Shown here: positions 32,876 to 42,560 of the stretch, in pieces
Position numbering within the stretch: position 1 is the first letter of the stretch
Layout of the letters: each line of letters opens with the position of its first letter
Assembly: GCA_964465145.1 (NCBI GenBank)
Contig: CAYXJR010000012.1
Location: 9,026-73,025 of the forward strand
Length of the DNA stretch: 64,000 nucleotides
Reading direction: 5' to 3'
Source: JAUVKA01 sp964465145
Lineage (GTDB): Bacteria; Bacteroidota; Bacteroidia; Bacteroidales; UBA12481
Program-made: the position numbers and the translations under genes
The notes under the pieces: generated by a model
Database searches by the model: none
What the model was told of the DNA's origin: nothing
Seen by the model: the letters and a program-made list of their open reading frames with translations, nothing else

Positions 32876-34306
32876 TTAGCCCACCACTTCAAACCTATCC
32901 GTGTCCAGGTGAAGAAAAACAAAGATCAACAGGCTGAAACCCCACAAAGAAGAACCACCATAACTAAAAAAAGGCAGAGGGATACCTATAACAGGAACAA
33001 CCCCAGTGGTCATACCTATATTGACCAGGAAATGAAAGAAAATTATGGAAACCACACCATAGCCAAAAACCCGGGAAAAGGATGATCTTTGTCGTTCTGC
33101 CAGGTAGATCAGCCTTAGCAGCAAGCCTATAAAAAGAGTTAAAAGGACAAGGCTCCCTAAAAATCCCCATTCCTCGCCCACCGTACAAAAAATAAAGTCG
33201 GTGCTTTGCGCTGGCACAAAATTGTATCGTGTTTGCGGGCCCTTCAAAAATCCCTTCCCAAACAAACCACCAGAACCAATTGCAATTTTTGATTGATTGA
33301 CGTTATACCCTTGTCCTAAAGGATCGCTTTCCAGACCGAGTACAACATTTATTCGGGATTGTTGATGAGGCTCCATCATTTCGTTGAATACAAAATCCAC
33401 AGAGGTTATGAAGATCAAAGATCCGAGCCACACCAATATTATTAAATACAATTGGCTCAATCTCTTTTTATATAAGATCCATGCATTAACGAGTGCTGTA
33501 AGTAAACCAGCGATTAATACATGCCTGCTGATTGCCAGTTCAACATCAAAAGTTTTTAAACCGATAAGTACAAGGAGATAAAATCCCATCGGGATGAGAA
33601 TTCCAATAACAAAATACCAGAAATTTTTCTGAACGAAAGCTACCAGAATAACGGCGAGCAGGCTGATGACAGAAATCAGACCAAGCAGGGGGAAAACCAG
33701 AGTAAGAAAAAACAATAGAACTGCAGCTGTTCCCAGGATTAAGAAGGTGGGTGTCAATCCTTCACGGAAAAGGACTAAAAGCAGTGCCACATAAACTATT
33801 GCAGACCCTGTATCGTTCTGAGCCAGGATCAATCCTGCCGGTAAGCCGATAATCACCGCCAGCAGAATCAAATTCCGTATATCGTGAATCTTGAAATTAA
33901 AGCTTGAAAGTAATTTTGACAGAGCAAGGATGGTGCCGAATTTAGCAAATTCCGCAGGCTGAAGGCTTATCGGGCCAAACACGATCCAGGATTTGGCCCC
34001 ATTGATCTCTTGTCCAATCACCAGCACCAGTAAAAGAAGAAGAATCATTCCGCCATAAACAGGGTAAGCAAAAAATGCCCAAAACTTGGAATCAACCACC
34101 AGGATCACCAAGCCGATTAAAAGCCCGGCCAGAATAAACAAAAATTGTCTACTATAGCGGGAAGAAAAATTAAACAATTGAAACTCCTGCCCCTCTTCAA
34201 ACGTAGCAGAGTAAATACTGAGCCACCCAAGAAAAACCAGAAGCAGGTAAACACCTAGAGTTATCCAATCAATTCTGGCCCAAAAATTTGATCTCAGATC
34301 CACCAT
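32876..34306 (-). CDS. rodA: peptidoglycan glycosyltransferase RodA (SEDS)
   Basis: A 476-residue SEDS membrane protein that polymerises lipid II in the elongasome with PBP2. Characteristic segments are FGPISLQPAEFAKFG, LPAGLILAQNDTGSAIVY (catalytic-type Asp), GLFGKGFLKGPQTRYNFVPA, STDFIFCTVGEEWGFLGS and GIPLPFFSYGGSSL. It is about 100 residues longer than E. coli RodA, mostly because of extra central helices (about 215-300), which is usual in Bacteroidota. It is the last gene of the purH-mre operon, and its start overlaps the mrdA stop by one base. Confidence 0.95.
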   Translation of the reverse strand: MVDLRSNFWARIDWITLGVYLLLVFLGWLSIYSATFEEGQEFQLFNFSSRYSRQFLFILAGLLIGLVILVVDSKFWAFFAYPVYGGMILLLLLVLVIGQEINGAKSWIVFGPISLQPAEFAKFGTILALSKLLSSFNFKIHDIRNLILLAVIIGLPAGLILAQNDTGSAIVYVALLLVLFREGLTPTFLILGTAAVLLFFLTLVFPLLGLISVISLLAVILVAFVQKNFWYFVIGILIPMGFYLLVLIGLKTFDVELAISRHVLIAGLLTALVNAWILYKKRLSQLYLIILVWLGSLIFITSVDFVFNEMMEPHQQSRINVVLGLESDPLGQGYNVNQSKIAIGSGGLFGKGFLKGPQTRYNFVPAQSTDFIFCTVGEEWGFLGSLVLLTLFIGLLLRLIYLAERQRSSFSRVFGYGVVSIIFFHFLVNIGMTTGVVPVIGIPLPFFSYGGSSLWGFSLLIFVFLHLDTDRFEVVG

Positions 34307-36114
34307 TAATACATTACTAAATTTAGTATCCTTTCTTCTTTTTCCTTCTGTGTGACCTCATGCTTAAGGTATTTTTCAATAAGAAGGCTGGCAATTGGAG
34401 CGGCCCAAGTTCCGCCACCCCCGGCGTTTTCAACATAAACAGCTAATGCAATCTGAGGATTTTCCATCGGAGCAAAGGCTAAAAATCCTGAATGATCCTC
34501 TCCTGAATTATTCTCAACGGTTCCCGTTTTACCACAAACTTCAACCCCAGGAACTCTGGCCCTCCATCCGGTTCCATTGGCTTCCCATACAACATCATAC
34601 AAAGCCTGAACAACCAGATCGAAATATTCGCTATCCACTCTGGTGACATGTTTTTCCCTGAAGAGAGATGGAATCGTATCAATCCCTTCCATCTCTCTAA
34701 TAAAATGGGGAACATAGTAATATCCCCTATTGGCAATTATTGCTGCCAGATTTGCGATCTGTATCGGCACTGTTTCAATTTCGCCCTGTCCGTTACAATT
34801 AGAGTAAATTGTACTAAATGCCCATCTCCCTTTTCCGTACCAGTCGTTATATAGCTCAGGGCCCGGGACTACCCCTGATGAAACTGCAGGATAATCAATA
34901 GGCCAATTTATTCCTAGACCAAACTCCTCAACATACTCCTTCCAATCGGCTAATCCGATCTCACTGGATTTAAATATTGAAGAAGTTACAGGATGTAGAA
35001 TAATCTTTTTGTAAACCTGGAAAAAATATGGGTTGCATGAATAACGAATAGCTTTTTTTACATCTGTGGCTTCCGGGTGAATGTGACAACCAATCAAATT
35101 CTTGTTACATTCAAAACCAGTTGTAGGGGTTATCAGGCCCATGTCCAGAGCGATCAAGGCCTGAACAATCTTGAAAATAGAGCCTGGAGCATAACGTGAT
35201 TTGGTTGCCCGGTTAAACATTGGTTTAAGGCTGTCAATGGAAAGGAGTTTGTAATTGGAAGATCGCTGCCTTCCTACCAGTGTCCCGGGATCAAAACCCG
35301 GGCTGGATACCATAGCAAGGATCTCTCCAGTAGATGGTTCTATAGCCACAATACTCCCAATCTTATTCTTCATAAGTTTTTCACCATATGCCTGTAATTC
35401 AGAATCAAGGGAAGAAACTATGGTTTTCCCGGGCTGGGCCAATGTGTCATAGCGCCCTCCTTCATAACTGCCTTGCTCCTTATTGTGTACATCAACCAAC
35501 ACATAACGTATGCCTTTCGTACCCCGGAGTTCTTTTTCATATTGTTTTTCCAGTCCATCCTGTCCAAGATAATCTCCCTGATTATAATAGGAGTCTAAAT
35601 TCAGGCCCTCCCTGTCAACTTCACCAAGGTACCCTATAACATGGGATGCGATAGGTTGGTTATATGCCCGGATCATTCTGGTCTGAACTTCAAAACCAGG
35701 AAATTTATACATCTTTTCCTGCAGGCCGGCATATCGTTCAGCGGAGATTTGACGAACAATGGCAAAAGGAAGGAATGGAGAGTACGACCTGGCTTTTTTT
35801 ATTCCTGCAATCATCTCCTCCTTGGTGATATCTATGGAAGTACATAATTCTGTCGTATCAAAAACACCAACCTCGAGTGGTGTGATCATCAGGTCATATG
35901 CCGGTTTATTGTAAACAATTATCTGTCCATTCCGATCATATATTAACCCTCTGGCCGAATATTCGACCTGGCGCTGCCTGGAATTCCTGCTGGCTGAAAG
36001 CTTGTAGCCAGGATTAATAACCTGGAGGGAAAATAGCCTTAACATCAATACCAGCCCCGTAAGGACAATGATTCCACCAATTACATATTTTCGATTGACA
36101 AATTGATTTCTCAA
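34306..36114 (-). CDS. mrdA: penicillin-binding protein 2 (elongasome transpeptidase)
   Basis: A 602-residue class B PBP. It has one N-terminal membrane helix (about 10-30), a dimerisation/pedestal domain (from EYSARGLIYDRNG to about 230) and a transpeptidase domain with the active serine S312 in PGSIFKIV, the SxN motif YSCNPYF and KTG in VCGKTGTVENN. It cross-links peptidoglycan during lateral growth together with RodA, encoded immediately after it. Full length, all motifs intact. It lies 7 bp after mreD. Confidence 0.95.
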   Translation of the reverse strand: MRNQFVNRKYVIGGIIVLTGLVLMLRLFSLQVINPGYKLSASRNSRQRQVEYSARGLIYDRNGQIIVYNKPAYDLMITPLEVGVFDTTELCTSIDITKEEMIAGIKKARSYSPFLPFAIVRQISAERYAGLQEKMYKFPGFEVQTRMIRAYNQPIASHVIGYLGEVDREGLNLDSYYNQGDYLGQDGLEKQYEKELRGTKGIRYVLVDVHNKEQGSYEGGRYDTLAQPGKTIVSSLDSELQAYGEKLMKNKIGSIVAIEPSTGEILAMVSSPGFDPGTLVGRQRSSNYKLLSIDSLKPMFNRATKSRYAPGSIFKIVQALIALDMGLITPTTGFECNKNLIGCHIHPEATDVKKAIRYSCNPYFFQVYKKIILHPVTSSIFKSSEIGLADWKEYVEEFGLGINWPIDYPAVSSGVVPGPELYNDWYGKGRWAFSTIYSNCNGQGEIETVPIQIANLAAIIANRGYYYVPHFIREMEGIDTIPSLFREKHVTRVDSEYFDLVVQALYDVVWEANGTGWRARVPGVEVCGKTGTVENNSGEDHSGFLAFAPMENPQIALAVYVENAGGGGTWAAPIASLLIEKYLKHEVTQKEKEERILNLVMY

Positions 36115-36121
36115 GGCTCGA

Positions 36122-36658
36122 TCAGTTTATTCGTGGCCGGTATCGGAAACCTTCCCAGATCAGAACCAGTAAAATGGTAAAAATTAAACTAAGGACCGAT
36201 CGGAAGAATGTATGAAAAAAATGATGCAGGCTAAAGTCTTCAAGATAAAATAAAACAAAATGATGTATCCCTATCAGGATCAACGCATAAAGAAAGAACC
36301 ATCCTATTCCATAGTCACTTGATCCGGGTAAGGTTCCTGGCTCATATTCATCACGGGGATTAATCCATGCAAGTACTGATGGTCGCAAAAATGCAACCAG
36401 GACTGTCGCCGCGGTATGTATCCCCAGTGTACTCCCCCATCCGGCTATCCCTTGAGGAAAGATGTCGATGGTCAGGCCAAGAAGGAAAGATAACATAAGC
36501 AGCAGCCATCCCGGTGTTTCAAAAGGGAGCAAAAGGATAAATAAAACATAAACATACGGATTGATATACCCCGAAATCTGCACGTTATTGAGGATCAGTA
36601 CCTGTACAAGAACCAAAACGATGAAATAAAGAAAATACCTGATTATATTATTTTTCAT
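36122..36658 (-). CDS. mreD: rod-shape protein MreD
   Basis: A 178-residue membrane protein with about five hydrophobic helices. The pattern QVLILNNVQISGYINPYVYVL followed by LLLPFETPGW and LGLTIDIFPQGI is typical of Bacteroidota MreD. It bridges MreC and the elongasome. Its start overlaps the mreC 3' end by 11 bp. Sequence conservation in MreD is low; identification rests on these motifs and on its invariant position between mreC and PBP2. Confidence 0.92.
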   Translation of the reverse strand: MKNNIIRYFLYFIVLVLVQVLILNNVQISGYINPYVYVLFILLLPFETPGWLLLMLSFLLGLTIDIFPQGIAGWGSTLGIHTAATVLVAFLRPSVLAWINPRDEYEPGTLPGSSDYGIGWFFLYALILIGIHHFVLFYLEDFSLHHFFHTFFRSVLSLIFTILLVLIWEGFRYRPRIN

Positions 36659-37478
36659 CGGTCAACAATTCAATTTCTTCTCTTTCCTCTTTTCCCCGGT
36701 TGTGAATAACATACACCCTGGAAAGCTTTTTAAAATCAGTACTTAATGCGATCCGTATTGTACGGAAACTCCCTCCGGGTAATCCCTTGAAGCTCTCGAT
36801 AGTACCAACCATTTCACCAGGTGGAAATAGAGCGGAGTATCCACTTGTTACCAGAGTATCCCCTATTGCCAAATCGATGTGTGTGGGTATCTCATTTACA
36901 ATAGCTTCTCTATAGTTCTTTCCATCCCAGATCAGGGAACCAAAATAATTAGTATTCTTGAGTACCACACTAATCTGAAGTTTACTATTCAATATGGGAA
37001 TAACGGTAGCATAATGAGCAGATACATTCCTTACAACCCCAACTATACCATCAGGGGCCACAACAGCCATGTCGGGATGAATCCCTGATAATGCTCCTTT
37101 GTCAAGGGTAATATAATTAGATTGCCTGTTCACCGAATTATTAATAACCCGTACAGGAATAAATTCGAATATTCCCAGGCTTTCAGAACTATAAGCAATT
37201 GCATCAAGCATCGCTTCAGAATCAGAAGATTGGTAAACAATACCTCTCAACCTGGAGTTTTCTCTGGCCAGGAGGTCATTCTCATTCCTAAGATCCAGGA
37301 ATTGCCTCAGGGCATAGCTTCTTTCAAAAATAAATCCGTTGACCGTTTGAATACTTGTGTAAAATCTTGTGTGCGGAATGGGGTTATGGCGGACAAGCAT
37401 CAATAAGGCAATCATTTCCAAAATCAAAAAAAGAATTTGAAAATTATAGCGAAGTATAAACCGAAGGAGATTTCGCAT
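36648..37478 (-). CDS. mreC: rod-shape protein MreC
   Basis: A 276-residue periplasmic scaffold protein. It has an N-terminal membrane helix (about 12-28), a coiled-coil stretch (about 55-85, LDLRNENDLLARENSRLRG) and the double beta-barrel domain with ALSGIHPDMAVVAPDGIVG and DTLVTSGYSALFPPGEMVG, the classic MreC signature. It links MreB filaments to PBP2 and RodA. It is preceded by mreB with a 13 bp gap and overlaps mreD. Confidence 0.95.
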   Translation of the reverse strand: MRNLLRFILRYNFQILFLILEMIALLMLVRHNPIPHTRFYTSIQTVNGFIFERSYALRQFLDLRNENDLLARENSRLRGIVYQSSDSEAMLDAIAYSSESLGIFEFIPVRVINNSVNRQSNYITLDKGALSGIHPDMAVVAPDGIVGVVRNVSAHYATVIPILNSKLQISVVLKNTNYFGSLIWDGKNYREAIVNEIPTHIDLAIGDTLVTSGYSALFPPGEMVGTIESFKGLPGGSFRTIRIALSTDFKKLSRVYVIHNRGKEEREEIELLTDEK

Positions 37479-37491
37479 ATATCACACTTAA

Positions 37492-38514
37492 TCAGCGCAT
37501 TAAGAAATTGAAGCGACCAATATTCTTTAATGCTATTCCTGTTCCCCTGGCCACTGCATGGAGGGGATCATCGGCTACATGAAAGGCAATATTTAGTTTA
37601 TCACTAAGCCTTTTATCAAGGCCTTTGAGCAAAGCTCCGCCTCCCACCAGATAAATCCCTGAATTAACAACATCTGCATATAATTCAGGAGGTGTACGCT
37701 CCAGAACACTCAAAACCGCTAATTCAATCTTTGAAACGGATTTGTCGAGGGCATGGGCTACTTCGGTATATGACACTGGCACTTCAAGGGGTAGAGCCGT
37801 CATCTGGTTTGGCCCCCGAACAACATAATCAGGAGGTGGATTTTCTAACTCAGGGAGAGCAGCACCTACATTTATCTTAATATCTTCTGCTGTACGTTCA
37901 CCTATTTTAATATTATGCTGGTGACGCATGTAGGCTTGAATATCTTGCGTCAACTCATCTCCGGCAATTCTCATAGACTCGTTACAAACTATTCCGCCAA
38001 GCGCGATTACAGCAATTTCTGTGGTACCTCCACCAATATCCACAATCATGTTGCCGTCCGGGGCCTCTACATCCAAACCTATACCCAGGGCTGCAGCCAT
38101 AGGTTCATAGATCATATATACTTCTCTTGCACCTGCATGCTCAGCTGAGTCGCGAACTGCACGCAGTTCCACTTCCGTACTTCCAGAAGGGATGCAAATG
38201 ACCATACGCAAAGATTTAGAAAAGTATTTTTTATTTGGATTGATCATTTTAATCATCCCGCGAATCATAAGTTCAGCGGCATTGAAATCGGCAATTACAC
38301 CATCCCTCAGGGGGCGAATAACCTTGATATTATCATGGGTTTTACCATGCATCTGACGTGCTTTTTCTCCCAGCGAAAACAGTTTCCCCGTGGCCACATC
38401 AACAGCCACGATGGAGGGCTCATCCACAACGATCTTGTCATTGGTGATGATGATAGTATTGGCCGTACCCAGATCAATTGCTATTTCCTGGGATAAAAAT
38501 GAAAAAAGTCCCAT
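37492..38514 (-). CDS. mreB: rod-shape-determining actin homologue MreB
   Basis: A 340-residue actin-like ATPase. Phosphate-1 motif IAIDLGTANTII, phosphate-2 MIVDIGGGTTEIAVI and adenosine motif YLVGGGALLKGLDKRL are all present, as is the N-terminal amphipathic MGLFSFLSQE. It organises lateral wall synthesis. It lies 14 bp after purH, whose promoter region is the only clear promoter upstream of the whole cluster. Confidence 0.96.
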   Translation of the reverse strand: MGLFSFLSQEIAIDLGTANTIIITNDKIVVDEPSIVAVDVATGKLFSLGEKARQMHGKTHDNIKVIRPLRDGVIADFNAAELMIRGMIKMINPNKKYFSKSLRMVICIPSGSTEVELRAVRDSAEHAGAREVYMIYEPMAAALGIGLDVEAPDGNMIVDIGGGTTEIAVIALGGIVCNESMRIAGDELTQDIQAYMRHQHNIKIGERTAEDIKINVGAALPELENPPPDYVVRGPNQMTALPLEVPVSYTEVAHALDKSVSKIELAVLSVLERTPPELYADVVNSGIYLVGGGALLKGLDKRLSDKLNIAFHVADDPLHAVARGTGIALKNIGRFNFLMR

Positions 38515-38528
38515 GTAACCCTCCCTGT

Positions 38529-40052
38529 TTAATGTTTAAAATGACGGATCCCTGTGAAAACCATTGGTATCCTTTTCTCATTACAAAAATCAATTGACTC
38601 CTGGTCCCGGATAGAACCACCCGGTTGTATAACTGCCCTCACACCCGCTGCAAATGCGATTTCAATGCTGTCCTTAAAAGGGAAAAAAGCATCTGATGCC
38701 ATAACAACCCCTTCAAGGTCAAATCCGAAATGCACAGCCTTGTCAATAGCCTGTTTCAGTGCATCAACCCTTGATGTTTGGCCTGTACCGCTTGAAATCA
38801 GCTGGTTGTTTTTGACCAGAACAATCGCATTCGACTTGGTATGCTTGACTAGAATATTAGCAAAAAGGAGGTCTTTTACCTGCTGAGAAGATGGTTTTTC
38901 CTGAGTTACAAATTTCAGGTCATTCCCTGTCTCCCTTCTCTTATCCTGATTTTGCCAAATTAGCCCATTCAGTAGAGTCTTAAATTGGTAACCCGGCATA
39001 GCACAATCCTTTCTCACCAATATAATCCTGTTTTTTTTCTGACGCAATACCGTCAGTGCTCCATCCGAATAGGCTGGTGCAATAACTACTTCAAAAAAGA
39101 TCTTATTGATCTCGTCAGCTGTATCAACATCAATGGGTCTGTTGGTGATCAGTATGCCGCCAAAAGCCGATACGGGATCCCCCGCCAAAGCATCTTTCCA
39201 TGCCTGTGAAAGGCTTTCCCGAGACGCAAAACCGCAAGCATTATTATGTTTTAGTATCCCAAAACTGGTTTCATCAAATTCATCAATCAGGCGAATACCG
39301 GCATCGATGTCCAAAAGGTTGTTATAGGATATCTCCTTACCGTGAATCTGGTCAAACAGATCATCTAAACGCCCATAAAACCGTCCTTTTTGATGTGGAT
39401 TCTCACCATATCGCAAGGATCGGTATTCATGGGAACTGGATTTTAAGTATTCTGGCTCAGCAGAGGCAAAATAATGATAAATGGAGGTGTCGTAATGCGA
39501 GGATACGGCAAATGCAGCTTGTGCAAATTGCAAACGATCCATCTGATCACTCATCCCCTTCTTCTTATCAAGTAATTCAATTAGGGCTGCATAATGGTCA
39601 CGCGATGGAACTATCAGTACATCACGATGGTTTTTGGCAGCAGCTCTGATAAGGGATATTCCGCCTATATCTATTTTCTCTATAATCTCATCCGGGGTAC
39701 CGCCTGCAGCCACAGTTGCTTCGAAAGGGTAAAGATCAACTACGACAAGATCAATTCCCGGGATTTCGTATTGCTCCATTTCCCTGATGTCATTGTCAAT
39801 ATCCCTCCTGCCCAGGATTCCTCCAAATACTTTTGGGTGCAAGGTTTTTACCCGTCCCCCTAAAATACCAGGATATCCGGTGAGAGATTCCACCTCTGTC
39901 ACCTCTATACCCATACCCTTAATAAACTGCGCAGTGCCCCCTGTGCTAAACAAATGAACTTTTAACTCATCCAGCTTGCTAACAATGGTATCCAGTTTGT
40001 CTTTATGGTATACCGATATCAGGGCCGATTTTATACTTTTCTGACCAGTCAT
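38529..40052 (-). CDS. purH: bifunctional AICAR transformylase / IMP cyclohydrolase
   Basis: A 507-residue enzyme catalysing the last two steps of de novo IMP synthesis. The N-terminal MGS-like IMP cyclohydrolase domain shows HLFSTGGTAQFIKGMGI and GGRVKTLHPKVFGGIL. The C-terminal AICAR transformylase domain shows SLRYGENPHQKGRFYG, the catalytic Lys-His pair in ILKHNNACGFA, and ASDAFFPFKDSIE. It is first in the operon with mreBCD-mrdA-rodA, a standard Bacteroidota arrangement. Confidence 0.96.
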   Translation of the reverse strand: MTGQKSIKSALISVYHKDKLDTIVSKLDELKVHLFSTGGTAQFIKGMGIEVTEVESLTGYPGILGGRVKTLHPKVFGGILGRRDIDNDIREMEQYEIPGIDLVVVDLYPFEATVAAGGTPDEIIEKIDIGGISLIRAAAKNHRDVLIVPSRDHYAALIELLDKKKGMSDQMDRLQFAQAAFAVSSHYDTSIYHYFASAEPEYLKSSSHEYRSLRYGENPHQKGRFYGRLDDLFDQIHGKEISYNNLLDIDAGIRLIDEFDETSFGILKHNNACGFASRESLSQAWKDALAGDPVSAFGGILITNRPIDVDTADEINKIFFEVVIAPAYSDGALTVLRQKKNRIILVRKDCAMPGYQFKTLLNGLIWQNQDKRRETGNDLKFVTQEKPSSQQVKDLLFANILVKHTKSNAIVLVKNNQLISSGTGQTSRVDALKQAIDKAVHFGFDLEGVVMASDAFFPFKDSIEIAFAAGVRAVIQPGGSIRDQESIDFCNEKRIPMVFTGIRHFKH

Positions 40053-40075
40053 AATAACCTAAGATTATTTCGAGT

Positions 40076-40107
40076 CAAATTTATTAAAATTTAGCATCAT
40101 AATTCAA
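40076..40107 (-). promoter_or_regulatory. promoter of the purH-mre operon
   Basis: On the minus strand TTG (40107-40105), 21 bp, then TAAATTTG (40083-40076), matching the TAnnTTTG -7 consensus. The purH ATG follows 23 bases after the -7 element. Confidence 0.55.
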
Positions 40108-40223
40108 CGGAAATAGCTGATTGGGAATCTAATTCATAAACAAAAAATACCTCTGGGGTATAAGGATGGAAAAGATTACTTTACCTGCTCAGGCTGGAGG
40201 CCCGGAAGATGGATATTTTTGGT

Positions 40224-41597
40224 CTAAATTATTCCGAAAACACGGAATAAGAGCTTAGCCATAGTCAGATATATGAGCAATCCCGTAATATCGTTGGTTG
40301 TTGTGATAAAAGGGCCAGTAGCCAGGGCCGGGTCAATTTTAAATCGATCCAGGATTAATGGTACCAGGGTTCCAAAAACAGAAGCAAATATTACAACCGC
40401 AAAAAGAGCCAGGCTAACTGTTAAGGTTAGAAAGGATCCTTGGTGCCTTATCAGATTATAAAGCAACATCAGGGAGGAAAGGATAAAACCGTTCAGTAGT
40501 CCAACCCCAAACTCCTTGAACAACCGACGTCCTGAACTCCTGATATTTAAAGTATTACCAGCAAGTCCCTGAACCACAATAGAAGATGATTGTACTCCAA
40601 CATTACCCGCCATTGCAGCTATCAAGGGCAGAAACAGAATAAGCCCCTTGAAGGTGTAAAGTTCTTCTTCAAAAATGCCTATTACAACCGCACCTAAAAT
40701 CCCGCCAATAAGCCCGATTAACAGCCAGGGAAGACGAGCACGGGATTGAACCCAGAGACGATCGTCAGATTCAACATCCTCGGTGATACCCGAAATCATC
40801 TGGTAGTCTTTTTCTGCTTCCTCCCTCATCACATCCACCACATCATCTATGGTAATACGGCCGACAAGCCGTTCAATAGAGTCAATAACAGGAACGGCCA
40901 CCAGGTCGTATTTATGCATAAAATTGGCCACATCTTCGGAGGGCATATCAGTCTTTACCGATAAAATATCCTTTTCACAAAGGTTAACAGCCTTTCTATT
41001 CGAAGGAGAAATAATTAGAGTTTTCAATGAAAGAGTTCCCAACAACTTGTCCGCATCATCAACAACATATACAAAATACACTTCTTCTACCTCTTCCACC
41101 TTCCGGCGTATCTCCCGAATACATTCATCAACAGTCCAGTTTTCCCTTACCTTGATGTATTCCTTGGCCATTAGCCCACCAGCCGTGTCCTCCCGATAAT
41201 TAAGAAGGTCGACAATATCCCCAGCCTGCCCGACATCCTCCATTTGGGATAGAACCTCCTCCTGACGATGCTCATCCATATCACCAAGCAAATCAGCAGC
41301 ATCATCAGAATCCATTTTATCCAAAATCTGCTTGGCAATAACATCGCTTGGGAGAGATCTGAGCAAACGGTCCCTGTCATCTTCCTCGAGCTCCGCCATC
41401 ACATCAGCTGCAAGCTCGTGATCCAATATAAGGAACAGGAAAGAAACCTCTTCTATGTTAAGGATCTCAAAAATTTCCGCAATATCTGCCGGATGCAGTT
41501 CAGTTATCAAGGATAAAGCCTGCTTCTCATCTTTGTTATCTATAACCTCCCGAAGGTTAAGAATGAATTCCTTGGTGATCTCTACCAGTTTTTGCAT
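40224..41597 (-). CDS. mgtE: magnesium transporter MgtE
   Basis: A 457-residue Mg2+ channel/transporter. The cytosolic N-domain (about 25-130) has the superhelical LHPADIAEIFEIL and LPSDVIAKQILDKMDSDDAADLLG motifs. Two CBS domains follow (about 135-260; EVYFVYVVDDADKLLGTLS and YDLVAVPVIDSIERLVGRI), then a five-helix membrane domain with PLIAAMAGNVGVQSSSIVVQGLA and a terminal PFITTTNDITGLLIY carrying the pore-lining Asp. It lies 83 bp downstream of rsmA on the same strand, a common pairing in Bacteroidota. Confidence 0.95.
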   Translation of the reverse strand: MQKLVEITKEFILNLREVIDNKDEKQALSLITELHPADIAEIFEILNIEEVSFLFLILDHELAADVMAELEEDDRDRLLRSLPSDVIAKQILDKMDSDDAADLLGDMDEHRQEEVLSQMEDVGQAGDIVDLLNYREDTAGGLMAKEYIKVRENWTVDECIREIRRKVEEVEEVYFVYVVDDADKLLGTLSLKTLIISPSNRKAVNLCEKDILSVKTDMPSEDVANFMHKYDLVAVPVIDSIERLVGRITIDDVVDVMREEAEKDYQMISGITEDVESDDRLWVQSRARLPWLLIGLIGGILGAVVIGIFEEELYTFKGLILFLPLIAAMAGNVGVQSSSIVVQGLAGNTLNIRSSGRRLFKEFGVGLLNGFILSSLMLLYNLIRHQGSFLTLTVSLALFAVVIFASVFGTLVPLILDRFKIDPALATGPFITTTNDITGLLIYLTMAKLLFRVFGII

Positions 41598-41680
41598 GGG
41601 TAATGATTTTAAAACTTAAACAACGGGTCGTCAGGACACCAGAAAGTGAAGTGGTAAAAATATAAAACTCCTTGGAAAGT

Positions 41681-42454
41681 CTAACCTCTTTGAGATTCAA
41701 TAAAGCTGGTCAGTTCGAAAAACCCCTCGACGCTTAGCTGCTCCGGACGGTAACTGAGCAGTTCTGTCTGCCTGTTTTCGGGCATAATAATAGAGGAAAG
41801 GCTGTTCCTAAGGGTTTTTCTCCTTTGGTTAAAACTCATTTTTACTACCCGGAAAAATAACTCTTCATCACAAGGCAGTTTCTCTAAGGTGTTCCGCTCC
41901 AGACGTATAACAGCAGATTTTACTTTTGGGGGAGGAGAAAATACATTTTCCGAAACAGTAAAATGATAAGACATTTCGTAAAAAGCTCCCAAAAGCACAC
42001 TCAGGATTCCATATTCTTTGCTTCCTGGTCCTGAGGTTATTCTTCGGGCCACCTCACGTTGAAACATTCCCACAACTTCTTTCACCTGATTGCGATAGAG
42101 CAAAACACGAAAAAGAATTTGAGAGGAGATATTATATGGGAAATTCCCAATAATAAAAAGATCATCCTTAAAATTCTCCGACAAATCAAACTTAAGGAAA
42201 TCCACAGCGTAAATTCTTGGAGCCAGATCCGGTAGGTTTTCTTTTAGATACTCAACACTCTCAAGGTCCACTTCAATAAGGTGAAAACGGCTGCCAAACC
42301 TGTCCATCAGGTAGCCGGAAAGGACACCAGTACCCGGACCTATTTCAATAATCTGTCCCTTACCGTCCGCTTCAAGTAGATTAACAATCCTTAACGCAAG
42401 GTTTCTATCTGTTAGAAAATGTTGACCTAATCTTTTCTTTGCGCGGACCTGCAT
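41681..42454 (-). CDS. rsmA: 16S rRNA adenine-N6 dimethyltransferase
   Basis: A 257-residue KsgA/RsmA. The SAM-binding GPGTGVLSGYLMDR (motif I, after IIEIG) and the catalytic IIGNFPYNISSQILF (NxPY) are clear, and the N-terminal KKRLGQHFLTDRNLALRI is the family hallmark. It dimethylates two adjacent adenosines in the 3' hairpin of 16S rRNA late in 30S assembly. It is divergent from the gene set beginning at 42480. A near-match -7 element (CATATTTG, minus strand) lies about 10 bases upstream of its ATG. Confidence 0.96.
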   Translation of the reverse strand: MQVRAKKRLGQHFLTDRNLALRIVNLLEADGKGQIIEIGPGTGVLSGYLMDRFGSRFHLIEVDLESVEYLKENLPDLAPRIYAVDFLKFDLSENFKDDLFIIGNFPYNISSQILFRVLLYRNQVKEVVGMFQREVARRITSGPGSKEYGILSVLLGAFYEMSYHFTVSENVFSPPPKVKSAVIRLERNTLEKLPCDEELFFRVVKMSFNQRRKTLRNSLSSIIMPENRQTELLSYRPEQLSVEGFFELTSFIESQRG

Positions 42455-42479
42455 AAATAATTCCTTTCAAATATGATTA

Positions 42480-42487
42480 TATCTTTG
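42480..42487 (+). promoter_or_regulatory. -7 element upstream of the DUF456 remnant and glycosyltransferase
   Basis: TATCTTTG is an exact TAnnTTTG match, 73 bp before the remnant start codon. It probably drives the remnant-glycosyltransferase-permease set and is divergent from rsmA. Confidence 0.45.
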
Positions 42488-42560
42488 TGGGGAAACACAC
42501 AAACATTTGACAAAACTAGGCATTTTGATCATTAATGAACTAATTGGATAATTTCACACT

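Noticed and set aside
39200..39649. 149-codon plus-strand ORF
   Set aside because: It is antisense to purH, with His/Gln-rich text typical of shadow frames and no recognisable domain.
42051..42066. Second parS-like site in rsmA (CTCACGTTGAAACA)
   Set aside because: It needs a one-base insertion to align with the parS palindrome, and it codes for conserved rsmA residues.
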